Positions 34,994 to 42,620 of a stretch of 64,000 nt of DNA are shown piece by piece (position 1 is the stretch's first letter; each line of letters begins with the position of its first letter). Below the pieces are notes generated by a model that saw only the letters and a program-made list of their open reading frames with translations, searched no databases and was not told the origin of the DNA. This DNA is from Halonotius sp046719765 (GTDB lineage: Archaea; Halobacteriota; Halobacteria; Halobacteriales; Haloferacaceae), in the NCBI RefSeq assembly GCF_046719765.1, contig NZ_JABEBY010000001.1, positions 1 to 64,000 of the forward strand, read 5' to 3'. The position numbers and the translations under genes are program-made.

Positions 34994-36048
34994 GTACCAC
35001 CGCAACCACCGACGATCCGGATGACCCGATCGCGTACTTCCTTGAAGATCTCACCTACCACGGGAAAACCGAACGCACACGCGACGCCTACGGCCGCGTA
35101 CTCCGGCAGTTCGAGGCGTTTCTGACAGATCCGGATCGCAACGCGACCGGACGCCCGCTGACCCCTTCGGAGGCAACCCACCGCGACTGCATGGCGTGGA
35201 TCCACAGCCTTCGTAAGACGGTCACCGACAGCACAATCGCCAGCTACGCCGCCTATCTCCACCGGTTTTACGCCTATATGACACAGGTCGGGGTCTTCGA
35301 GTCGAACCCGATGACGCTTGTCGTCGAGGAGATGGACGAAACCATCGACAAGGATCCCGACCGTCGGGAGATCGGTCTCACGCGCATGCGACAGTTCGTC
35401 GCCGACATTCACCACCCGCTGGATCGCGCGCTGATCGTCACGCTGCTGAAAACCGGGATGCGGGTCGGTGAGCTCTGTAACCTTGATCTGCGAGACCTTG
35501 CACTCGACGACAGCGAGATCCAGGCCGCCGTCGACGCCGAGCCGCGGCCACAGTTGGAGACACGACCGGATTCGCTGTACGTTGACAGCGAACCGACGTA
35601 CGGGAGCGTTCACAACGGCGAGGCGCGCGCAGCCTCGAACAAACGCAAGCGGGCGACGGTAATTCCCGTGGACGACGAGCTCAAAGCCACTCTCAAACGC
35701 TGGCTGGCGATCCGGCCCGACAGCCCCTCACCGGCCGAACCGTTGTTCGTCTACACATCGGGCGAGTGGGGCCAGCGACTCACCCCGCGAGCCGTTCGCA
35801 ATGTTGTCACCGAGCACGCACAGGAGGCTGGCTGGTATGAATCCGGCGGGAACGCCGCTGACAACGTGACACCGCACTACTTCCGGCACTTCTTCACGAC
35901 CCACCTCCGGGATCGTACCGGTGATCGCGGTGTGGTCAAATACCTCCGTGGCGACGTGGCCGACGATATCATCGATACCTACACACACAACTGGGGCGGG
36001 CAGGTCAGAGCGACCTATGAGGCGAATATCTATCGCATCGTCTCATAA
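34990..36048 (+). CDS. Tyrosine recombinase/integrase (XerC/D-like)
   Basis: 352 residues. An N-terminal SAM-like core-binding domain (about 14-115) precedes the catalytic domain. R158 (LLKTGMRVGELCNL), H296-x-x-R299 (HYFRHFF), H333 (TYTHNW) and Y343 (RATYEANIY) give a full catalytic set. It breaks and rejoins DNA through a 3'-phosphotyrosine. No flanking att direct repeat was proven, so I cannot say whether it is a housekeeping or an element-borne enzyme. Confidence 0.9.
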   Translation: MSTTATTDDPDDPIAYFLEDLTYHGKTERTRDAYGRVLRQFEAFLTDPDRNATGRPLTPSEATHRDCMAWIHSLRKTVTDSTIASYAAYLHRFYAYMTQVGVFESNPMTLVVEEMDETIDKDPDRREIGLTRMRQFVADIHHPLDRALIVTLLKTGMRVGELCNLDLRDLALDDSEIQAAVDAEPRPQLETRPDSLYVDSEPTYGSVHNGEARAASNKRKRATVIPVDDELKATLKRWLAIRPDSPSPAEPLFVYTSGEWGQRLTPRAVRNVVTEHAQEAGWYESGGNAADNVTPHYFRHFFTTHLRDRTGDRGVVKYLRGDVADDIIDTYTHNWGGQVRATYEANIYRIVS

Positions 36049-36250
36049 CACAACGACGATCGAGTGGTCGCGCTGTCTGAGAGGGAACTAATAAACTACA
36101 TGTCGCTATAGAAAATTTCTGCGGTCGCCCGCCGACCGCGATCCCTGATGTGAGCCGCTGAGCACACACAGCAACGGGGTGCGAGGGGCTCACGCTCCGG
36201 TAGCTTCGATATCTCGTCGCATCGAGAGCCATCATCGACGCCCCGAGGTG

Positions 36251-36256
36251 TTATAG
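36251..36256 (+). promoter_or_regulatory. TATA-like box of the azole-peptide operon
   Basis: TTATAG is 25-30 bases upstream of the ATG at 36281, which predicts a nearly leaderless transcript for the biosynthetic operon. Confidence 0.45.
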
Positions 36257-36280
36257 GGTCGACACGAGAACGCCATCCGC

Positions 36281-37138
36281 ATGGACTCGTATCCGGCGAC
36301 GTACAGTCCGACAGGCTACGGCATCCACGACGGCGAGGCGGTGGTTCGGACGCCCCATACGGTCAAAACGCTGCAGGGCGACGGCGTCGAACCGACCTGT
36401 GCGTTGCTGGCGGCGATGGATGGCACCACGGCGGCGAGCGATCTCATCGACCAGGTTCCCGGCAGCGATGCCGAGTACATCGACCGGCTGTATGCGGCCG
36501 GGGTGGCCTACGACGCGCGGGCGATTCCGGACGGGCTTCACGCTGAGGGCTGGGGGCGACTGCTTGAGCCAGCCCTCCCAGCGCTGGGCCACACGAATCA
36601 CCACGAGATTCCGGCACGGCTCGAAGCGTCCGCAGTCGCTGTCTTCGGCGACCGAAAGCCAGTGTCGGGCGTGTGTTCTCGGCTGCAAGCAGCGGGCGTC
36701 TCCGTGGCTGACGGCCCCGCTGACGACCCGGACGTGATCCTGTTGAGTGAACAACTGGAGCGCGGTGAGTCGTGGATCGATGCCAACGAGGAGTGGGCCG
36801 CGTCGTCGGCAACGCTCCTCACGACGCGGCTGACCGAAACGGGCTGGCGGCTCGGCCCAGTCCTCACCGCGGACGCACGAGCGTGTCTGAACTGTGTCTA
36901 TCAGCGCGTAGATGCGAACAAAGCTGGCGGCCAGCTCTTCACCGACGTGGTCACCGGCGACCCGCCATACATGGCTGCCTACACCGATACTGTCACCGAA
37001 CTCCTGTTTCGGACGCTGCTCGGCGCACTCCCGCGATATCTGGACGAACAGTTCGTCGTCTATGACCACTACGAAGGCAGCATCGAGACGCCGCGGGTCT
37101 TCGCCAGCCCGAACTGTGAGGTCTGTGACGATGCCTGA
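36281..37138 (+). CDS. TOMM/LAP leader-peptide-binding E1-like partner protein
   Basis: 285 residues. Residues 176-285 fit the cyclodehydratase-partner (C protein, TIGR03882-like) module: ATLLTTRLTETGWRLGPVLTADARACLNCVYQRV and a C-terminal SPNCEVC. C202, C205, C279 and C282 would form the structural zinc tetrad known from E1-like TOMM proteins. In thiazole/oxazole-modified microcins this protein binds the precursor's leader and presents it to the YcaO enzyme. The N-terminal half is a degenerate Rossmann-like region without a visible ATP site, as expected for the group. It overlaps the YcaO gene by eight bases. Confidence 0.82.
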   Translation: MDSYPATYSPTGYGIHDGEAVVRTPHTVKTLQGDGVEPTCALLAAMDGTTAASDLIDQVPGSDAEYIDRLYAAGVAYDARAIPDGLHAEGWGRLLEPALPALGHTNHHEIPARLEASAVAVFGDRKPVSGVCSRLQAAGVSVADGPADDPDVILLSEQLERGESWIDANEEWAASSATLLTTRLTETGWRLGPVLTADARACLNCVYQRVDANKAGGQLFTDVVTGDPPYMAAYTDTVTELLFRTLLGALPRYLDEQFVVYDHYEGSIETPRVFASPNCEVCDDA

Positions 37139-38477
37139 GGGAAACGGGATCACAGTAACAAATGCTGGCGGCCGCGATGCCGCCGAGAAGCCAAGCGACC
37201 GCGAGCGACACCAAGCGATCGCACACCCGACGACGGGCATCATCACCGGTGTTCGACGCGTGCCAGTTCCCCCAGGCGAGCCACCGATCGAGAGCTACGT
37301 CGTCGACCGCGAGGATTTCACCCCGTTTACCGACGGACATTCGATGCCTCACGACGAAGGAGGTGCCGCGTTCAGCGAGGACGACGCACTCGTCGCCACC
37401 TACGGCGAGGCCATCGAACGCTACTGTGGCTGCGTCTATCAAGCGGATTCGTTTCGGACGGCAGCCTTCGACGACCTCACCGAGCCAGCCCTTGATCCGA
37501 CAGCTGTGGTGAACTTTTCGCCCAAACAGCGGGCCGGGATGGCTGATGGAACCGACCTCTGTGGCACTGCTGACGACCTCTCGTGGGTTGCCGGCGTTGA
37601 CCTTCAGTCGGGAGTGACAACCCACATCCCCGCGCAGTTGGTCTACCTGTCGTATCCACCGGCTGCCGAGCCCTTTATTCGGAATCCGATCTCGACGGGG
37701 CTCGCGGCCGGCTCCTCGCGGGCGATGGCGATCCACAACGGCCTCGCGGAGTGTATCGAGCGCGACGCGTTCATCTGCTACTATCTCACGGAAACCGAGC
37801 TGCCGGTGATCGATCTCGATACGGCACCGCCACGGGTTCGGCGGTTGAGCGACCGGGTGACCCGCCACGGGCTTGCGCTGACAATGTTGGACGCAACGAC
37901 GGATCTCGGGGTGCCGGTCGCCATCGCGGTGTTGGTCGATCGGGCGCATCGACCGGCAGTAACCGTCGCCGCAGCGGCCGGCACGGACGCGACAGCCGTG
38001 CTCGAAGACGCGCTGGCTGAAGTCGTGCAAACGCGACTCTCGACGGTACACCGGCTGTCATCGGCGACCCGCTCGCCGGATGAGGTCGTCGCCAGCGAGA
38101 TCGACTCCTTTGCCGACCGCGCGCTGTTGTGGGCCGCCCACGACCGTATCGCCGATCTGGGCTTTTGGATCGACAGCGACCGAACGACCACCTTCGACGC
38201 CTTCGCGCCCGACGAGCCAACCGATCTGGATCCCGTGGAGGCCGTCACGGCAGCAGGCTACGACGCCTACGCTGTCGATGTCACCACACGCGACATCGAG
38301 TCACTTGCTGTCACCGTCCAGCGGGTGATTGTCCCGCGGCTACAGCCGCTGTACCTGCTGGAGCGGTTGCGGTATTTCGGCGGTGACAGGCGTTCAACAA
38401 TCCCGGTCGAAATGGGGTATCACAACACGCCAGTCGGCGAGGACGCGCTCAACACGGTTCCACACCCCTTCCCCTAA
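37131..38477 (+). CDS. YcaO-domain cyclodehydratase of a TOMM/LAP cluster
   Basis: 448 residues from the ATG at 37131, which overlaps the stop of the partner gene; the frame extends upstream to 36912 only as a shadow. The YcaO core shows GEAIERYCGCVYQAD, SSRAMAIHNGLAECIERDAFICYYL (ATP/Mg binding Glu residues) and AVLEDALAEVVQTRLS. The chain ends VPHPFP, matching the proline-rich C-terminus that in azoline-forming YcaO enzymes is needed for catalysis and that other YcaO groups lack. It uses ATP to cyclise Cys, Ser and Thr side chains to azolines. Confidence 0.9.
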   Translation: MPEGNGITVTNAGGRDAAEKPSDRERHQAIAHPTTGIITGVRRVPVPPGEPPIESYVVDREDFTPFTDGHSMPHDEGGAAFSEDDALVATYGEAIERYCGCVYQADSFRTAAFDDLTEPALDPTAVVNFSPKQRAGMADGTDLCGTADDLSWVAGVDLQSGVTTHIPAQLVYLSYPPAAEPFIRNPISTGLAAGSSRAMAIHNGLAECIERDAFICYYLTETELPVIDLDTAPPRVRRLSDRVTRHGLALTMLDATTDLGVPVAIAVLVDRAHRPAVTVAAAAGTDATAVLEDALAEVVQTRLSTVHRLSSATRSPDEVVASEIDSFADRALLWAAHDRIADLGFWIDSDRTTTFDAFAPDEPTDLDPVEAVTAAGYDAYAVDVTTRDIESLAVTVQRVIVPRLQPLYLLERLRYFGGDRRSTIPVEMGYHNTPVGEDALNTVPHPFP

Positions 38478-38479
38478 CG

Positions 38480-39247
38480 ATGACCAACCAACCCCCACTC
38501 GACGACGACTTCGAGTATCTCTACGAACGCTATCACAAAAATCTCCCACCGCTGGTGTCGGAAGCGACACTGGCACCGGACACAACCCCTGAAGAGTCGT
38601 CGAAACCGCAATACAAATCCTACCAGCGGGCCGAACGCATGTCGCTGCCGACCCCCGACTCCGCAGCGTTGTTATCGAGTCTCGGCCAGCGGGCGTCGTA
38701 TACGGACGGAACCGAGCGACGACCGGTAACTGCGACCGAACTGGCGACCCTGCTGGCGTACTCATACGGCGAGAGTCGCGACACCGACGGGCCACCTCGC
38801 CGACCCGTCGCCTCAGGCGGGGCGTGTTATCCGCTTGAACTGTATCCGATCGTCCTCGACTCACCCGATATCGAGGCCGGCATCTACCACTACAGTATCC
38901 GCGATGACGCGCTCGAACAGCTCACAGCGGGCGAGTACAGCGACTGGCTGCGGGACAACTGGACGTGGATCACAGCCGAGGAACAGGTTGCTGCGGTCGT
39001 CGTGATCACGGCCCTGCCGGCGCGCTCGGCCGACCGCTACGGCGAGATGGGGTATCTCCTCGCCGCCATCGAAGCCGGTGCGGTTATCCAAAACCTCCAA
39101 CTCGTAGCGACGGATCTCGGCATCGGGAGTCGACCGCACAACGGCCTACGCTACCGCGCGCTCAGAGAGCAGTTGCGGCTCCGCAGCGAGGAGTACCTGC
39201 TGTCAACCGTCGTCTTTGCCGGGAGGCCACCCGGCGACAGCGGGTGA
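38480..39247 (+). CDS. SagB/ThcOx-type FMN-dependent azoline dehydrogenase
   Basis: 255 residues of the nitroreductase-like SagB family. RPVASGGACYPLELYPIVLDSPDIEAGIYHY is the flavin-phosphate/substrate motif. GYLLAAIEAGAVIQNLQLVATDLGIGSRPHNGL completes the FMN fold. It would oxidise azolines to aromatic azoles. It starts two bases after the YcaO stop and belongs to the same operon. Confidence 0.9.
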   Translation: MTNQPPLDDDFEYLYERYHKNLPPLVSEATLAPDTTPEESSKPQYKSYQRAERMSLPTPDSAALLSSLGQRASYTDGTERRPVTATELATLLAYSYGESRDTDGPPRRPVASGGACYPLELYPIVLDSPDIEAGIYHYSIRDDALEQLTAGEYSDWLRDNWTWITAEEQVAAVVVITALPARSADRYGEMGYLLAAIEAGAVIQNLQLVATDLGIGSRPHNGLRYRALREQLRLRSEEYLLSTVVFAGRPPGDSG

Positions 39248-39323
39248 TCGTTCGGTCAGCGGTGCTGACTCGACGGCGATCACAGCCCAATCCTTTTGCC
39301 CGGATGCACCGACCCTTAGACTG

Positions 39324-39536
39324 ATGACAAACGATCTCCGCATCCTCGACGGCATCTCCGAGTGGATCCGCGAGCGGATCGGCCCGGACGCCGAAAACCG
39401 ACCCGATGAGCAGCCCGACAGCGGCGAGTCGGGAACCGCTCCTGGGTCGGACGACGAGGAAGAATCGAGCGACCGCGACTCCCCGGCCTGCTGTTCGGCA
39501 TCGGGCAACACCGACGTGACGGTGTTCGACGCCTAA
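39324..39536 (+). CDS. Candidate azole-peptide (TOMM/LAP) precursor
   Basis: 70 residues from the ATG at 39324. Residues 1-20 form an amphipathic helix (LRILDGISEWIRERIG) suited to binding by the E1-like protein. Residues 21-52 are an acidic, disordered stretch. The end, SPACCSASGNTDVTVFDA, holds C56, C57, S58, S60, T63 and T66 and is the likely modified core. Length, leader/core layout and place 76 bases after the SagB gene all fit a RiPP precursor. A weak box CTTTTG at 39293-39298 could give it its own promoter for higher expression. No export or protease gene is obvious. Confidence 0.8.
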   Translation: MTNDLRILDGISEWIRERIGPDAENRPDEQPDSGESGTAPGSDDEEESSDRDSPACCSASGNTDVTVFDA

Positions 39537-39582
39537 CGACCGCCCGGCAACCACTCCCGGATGCGGTCAGCAATCCGCCGGA

Positions 39583-39588
39583 TTTATT
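39583..39588 (+). promoter_or_regulatory. TATA box for the ZIP-type transporter
   Basis: TTTATT lies 26-31 bases upstream of the GTG at 39614 and supports that codon as a leaderless start separate from the peptide operon. Confidence 0.45.
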
Positions 39589-39613
39589 CGCAACAACGCT
39601 GTTTTCGATACCA

Positions 39614-40516
39614 GTGACTGCTAACTCGAAAGAGATAGTTAATACTGGGGTGCTCGGTCGCTCACGACTGGGATTTGTTTCGGTCGTCGGCCTCCTTGCG
39701 CTCTCGGCAGCCGCAGCCGGCGCGGTTCGGTACGGGATCGCCGGCATCGACGACTCCGTGCTGAAAGTCGTCGCCATCGGCTGGGTCGCCTTCGGCGCGA
39801 TGGTCGGCGGCGCGTGGCTGGGTGGGCGGGCGACCGAAACCGATCCCTTCGGCCTCGTCTGGGGGTACGGGCTGGCCAGCGGCGCGATGATCACCAGCGC
39901 GGCGATGTTCCTCGTCCCACAGGCCATCGGCATCGCGGGCTCGGTTGGGACGCCACAGTTCGGCGGGATCGGCCTTGCATTCGGCGTGATCATCGGCTAC
40001 AGTGCCCACACCATCGGTCATCGGCTGACCCACCTCAATGGTGCGATGGATGTCACCGCCGCACAGATCACGATCCACGCGCTGTCGGCGGGTGCGATCA
40101 TCGGCATCGTCTATGGGTCGATGCCCTCCCTCGGGCTGTTGCTCGGACTCGCTATCGTCTCTCATAAGGGGCCGGCCGGCTACGCCGCCGCCCGCCGACT
40201 TGGCCGCGACGGTCGCCCCGCAGCCGTCCTTCTCCTTCCGGCGGCCGGCGTCGGGCTGACGGCGATCCCGACGGCCATGCTGCCGGTGCCCGAACAGCCG
40301 ATCCTCAACGCCGTCATCTTCGGCTTTGCGGCCGGTATCTTCCTCCATGTCGCCATGGATTTCCTGCCGAACTGTGAGACCGGCAGCGAGATCGACCAGG
40401 TGGTCTCGCTGGAGGAGAACTCCCACGAACTCCTCGATCGGCTGCGGACGCATGCCCTCGCCAGCACGCTGATGGGCAGCCTCGTTGTTGTCGCCGCCTG
40501 GCTCGCTGTCGGCTGA
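39614..40516 (+). CDS. ZIP-family-like metal transporter
   Basis: 300 residues from the GTG at 39614, with about eight membrane helices. AAQITIHALSAGAIIGIVYG and the next helix AIVSHKGPAGYAAARRLG are in the position of the metal-binding helices IV and V of ZIP transporters, where HNxPEG and HExPEG are usual; here the motifs are altered (HALSAG, HKGPAG). HVAMDFLPNCE near the end also fits. It probably moves a divalent cation across the cell membrane. Placed between the azole-peptide genes and nikR, with its own promoter. Link to either is inferred. Confidence 0.75.
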   Translation: MTANSKEIVNTGVLGRSRLGFVSVVGLLALSAAAAGAVRYGIAGIDDSVLKVVAIGWVAFGAMVGGAWLGGRATETDPFGLVWGYGLASGAMITSAAMFLVPQAIGIAGSVGTPQFGGIGLAFGVIIGYSAHTIGHRLTHLNGAMDVTAAQITIHALSAGAIIGIVYGSMPSLGLLLGLAIVSHKGPAGYAAARRLGRDGRPAAVLLLPAAGVGLTAIPTAMLPVPEQPILNAVIFGFAAGIFLHVAMDFLPNCETGSEIDQVVSLEENSHELLDRLRTHALASTLMGSLVVVAAWLAVG

Positions 40517-40544
40517 GTGCGTCGGACTGGTGGCGACGCGCCGC

Positions 40545-40973
40545 TCAGCTCATATCCGCCAGCGGGCCGAACTCATCGACCGGGAGGACGGAGTAATCGA
40601 CCGTCAGGGTATCCTTCGTCGCCCGAATCTTGCCGACAAACGTCGAGATCTCCTCCAGTGAGCCCTCAAGGACGAACAGTTCCATACAGTGGTGGCCACC
40701 AACGTGGCTGTGGAAGTTTGAGGTAACGATATCCTCGTGTTCGTGTCGAAGATGCATCATTTTCTCCTCGACACTGGTCGTCTCGTAATCAAACAGGACG
40801 GTAACGACACCCATTAGATCGCGGCCTTCGAGCTGTTTGTCTTCGAACTCCCCCAACAGTGTGCGGCTGGCTTCGCGGACAACCTCACTGCGGCCGGTGT
40901 ACCCGTGATCGTCCGCAAACTCATCGATTCGTTCGAGCAGCTCTTCGGGCATCGAGACGCTGACAACGCTCAT
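40545..40973 (-). CDS. nikR: NikR-family nickel-responsive regulator
   Basis: 142 residues from the ATG at 40973. An N-terminal ribbon-helix-helix (VVSVSMPEELLERIDEFADDHGYTGRSEVVREASRTLL) precedes an ACT-like metal domain with SNFHSHVGGHHCMELF, the H-x-H-x5-C nickel site, and H77-type ligands in HLRHEHED. NikR represses nickel uptake when metal is plentiful. It is convergent with the ZIP-like gene, with 28 bases between stops. Confidence 0.93.
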   Translation of the reverse strand: MSVVSVSMPEELLERIDEFADDHGYTGRSEVVREASRTLLGEFEDKQLEGRDLMGVVTVLFDYETTSVEEKMMHLRHEHEDIVTSNFHSHVGGHHCMELFVLEGSLEEISTFVGKIRATKDTLTVDYSVLPVDEFGPLADMS

Positions 40974-40996
40974 ATAGCAACCAACGCGGAGAAAAT

Positions 40997-41008
40997 TAAT
41001 AACTATTA
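40997..41008 (-). promoter_or_regulatory. AT-rich palindrome over the nikR promoter
   Basis: TAATA-AC-TATTA (perfect 5-base arms) lies 24-35 bases upstream of the nikR ATG, exactly where its TATA box should be. It could be the TATA box itself, an autoregulatory operator, or both. Confidence 0.4.
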
Positions 41009-41191
41009 GCATTCCTGGCGGCACACGCCGTGGTGAGTTGCTATTACCGGACAGATGAGAGACGAACAGCGTCTCAGGGAGCCCTCTCACCGCCGCCATT
41101 GGCATCGCCACCACCGAGGATGCCCCACACCATTGTGGGTCCGCCGACCAACAGCGACATCTTTACCCGACACTCGGCCATGGTAACGATA

Positions 41192-41461
41192 ATGAGCGAT
41201 ACCGACGAGATGACACCGATCACGCTGTATCGGCTGCAGGCCTGTCCGTTCTGTGAGCGGGTTGTCCGCAAGCTCTCGGGGTATGACCTCCCCTATACCT
41301 CCCGGTTTGTCGAACCGATGCACTCCGATCGCAACGTCGTCAAGCGGATCAGTGGTGCGCGTACCGTCCCCGCGATCGTTGATGAAAACACCGGCGTGAC
41401 AATGTCTGAGAGCGGCAACATCGTCGAGTATCTTGACAAAACGTACGGAGGGGCCGACTGA
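41192..41461 (+). CDS. Glutaredoxin-like protein
   Basis: 89 residues from the ATG at 41192. ITLYRLQACPFCERVVRKLSG has the CPFC redox pair at C18/C21. TVPAIVDENTGVTMSESGNIVEYLDKTYG gives the cis-Pro and C-terminal part of the thioredoxin fold with GST-N style. It probably works with gamma-glutamylcysteine, the haloarchaeal thiol. Its stop overlaps the start of the redoxin gene, so they are translationally coupled. Confidence 0.9.
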   Translation: MSDTDEMTPITLYRLQACPFCERVVRKLSGYDLPYTSRFVEPMHSDRNVVKRISGARTVPAIVDENTGVTMSESGNIVEYLDKTYGGAD

Positions 41462-42000
41462 TGGAGCTTGAGTTCGATATCGTCGAGCTGCCGGCGACCG
41501 ACCACCCGACAGCCGGCGAGACGGCACCGGAGTTCACCCGCCCGCTGGTGACCGACGAATACTGGGCGGACGTGTCGCTGTCCTCGTTGCTTGATGACGA
41601 TCCGCTGTTACTCGTCTGTTATCCGATGGACGGCGCGTTCCCGGCGACCTACATCTGGAACGAGCTTCGGGATCGGGACTTTGCTGACACGTTCCAGCTC
41701 ACGATCGCGGGGTTGTCGATCTCGACGCCGTACGAACACACGACGTTCATCGAGGAACGCGGGATCGATGTCCCGCTGTTCAGCGATCCGGCCAACGACG
41801 TGGCCGAACAGTACGACATCGTCAACGATCTCGACGGGATGGCCGGGGTTGCCGAGCCACGACCCGCGGTCTTCCTTCTCGACACCGACCAAACGGTGCG
41901 GTACGCCTGGGTTGCCGACGAGTGGCCGGCGTTCCCGCCGTACGACGAGCTTGAAGACGCGTTGGCGACCCACTGTGAGATGAAACCACTAGGTCAATAG
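41461..42000 (+). CDS. Peroxiredoxin-like redoxin lacking the peroxidatic Cys
   Basis: 179 residues of the AhpC/TSA fold: TAPEFTRPLV, then LLLVCYPMDGAFPATYIW, then DVPLFSDPANDVAEQYDIV and PAVFLLDTDQTVRYAWV. In active peroxiredoxins the second motif reads YPxDxxxxCT; here that Cys is A62, while an out-of-place Cys is at 53. So it is unlikely to act as a normal peroxidase and may be a binding or thiol-disulfide partner of the coupled glutaredoxin. Confidence 0.85.
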   Translation: MELEFDIVELPATDHPTAGETAPEFTRPLVTDEYWADVSLSSLLDDDPLLLVCYPMDGAFPATYIWNELRDRDFADTFQLTIAGLSISTPYEHTTFIEERGIDVPLFSDPANDVAEQYDIVNDLDGMAGVAEPRPAVFLLDTDQTVRYAWVADEWPAFPPYDELEDALATHCEMKPLGQ

Positions 42001-42041
42001 CGTCCATAACTGTCTTTCTGGAGGCACCCATACACGCGGCT

Positions 42042-42596
42042 ATGCAGATCCGCGATTGGCAGGACATCCTCTCGACGGTTGTCGATAGCAACCACGACCC
42101 GGAGGGGTGGCGGGCGATCGCCGGCCAGCGAGCCACGGGCGTCGGCGAGGATTTCTATCTCGGCCACCCCGACGGCGGAGTCTACCACCTCAAAACCTAC
42201 GCGAAAAATCCAACCGAGCTCCGCGGCGTCGGCACGCAGATCGCCCGCAAGATCGACGACGAGATCGATCCACTGCTGCCGCGCCGCGGCGACGACCCTG
42301 GTCGGTTTGCGATGCAACAGCCACCCGAAGATGAGTCCGACGCCGAAGCGATGGCCTCCCAGCTTGAATCGACCCTTCGGCACCACGCCGACAGCGAAGC
42401 GTCCGCCGAGCAGTTCTTTTCGGATGTTATGGATGCGGTTGACAGCCCGGCGTTCGGCCCGATGGAGTACGAGCTCAGCGAACGACCCGATCGCTTGGAG
42501 AATCTCTCCGAAACATTTGATGAGGCCGAAGAACTGCTGAACGCGGAGCTCGATGAGCTCATTGAGGACGACGACGTTGGCCGTGGGTTCCACTAA
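42042..42596 (+). CDS. Conserved haloarchaeal hypothetical protein
   Basis: 184 residues, soluble. An N-terminal domain (MQIRDWQDILSTVVDSNHDPEGWRAIAGQRATGVGEDFYLGHPDGGVYHLKTYAKNP) is followed by a helical acidic second half. No recognised motif. It lies convergent with guaB. Confidence 0.78.
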   Translation: MQIRDWQDILSTVVDSNHDPEGWRAIAGQRATGVGEDFYLGHPDGGVYHLKTYAKNPTELRGVGTQIARKIDDEIDPLLPRRGDDPGRFAMQQPPEDESDAEAMASQLESTLRHHADSEASAEQFFSDVMDAVDSPAFGPMEYELSERPDRLENLSETFDEAEELLNAELDELIEDDDVGRGFH

Positions 42597-42620
42597 CAGC
42601 TCCCCACAGCCGCCCAACAG

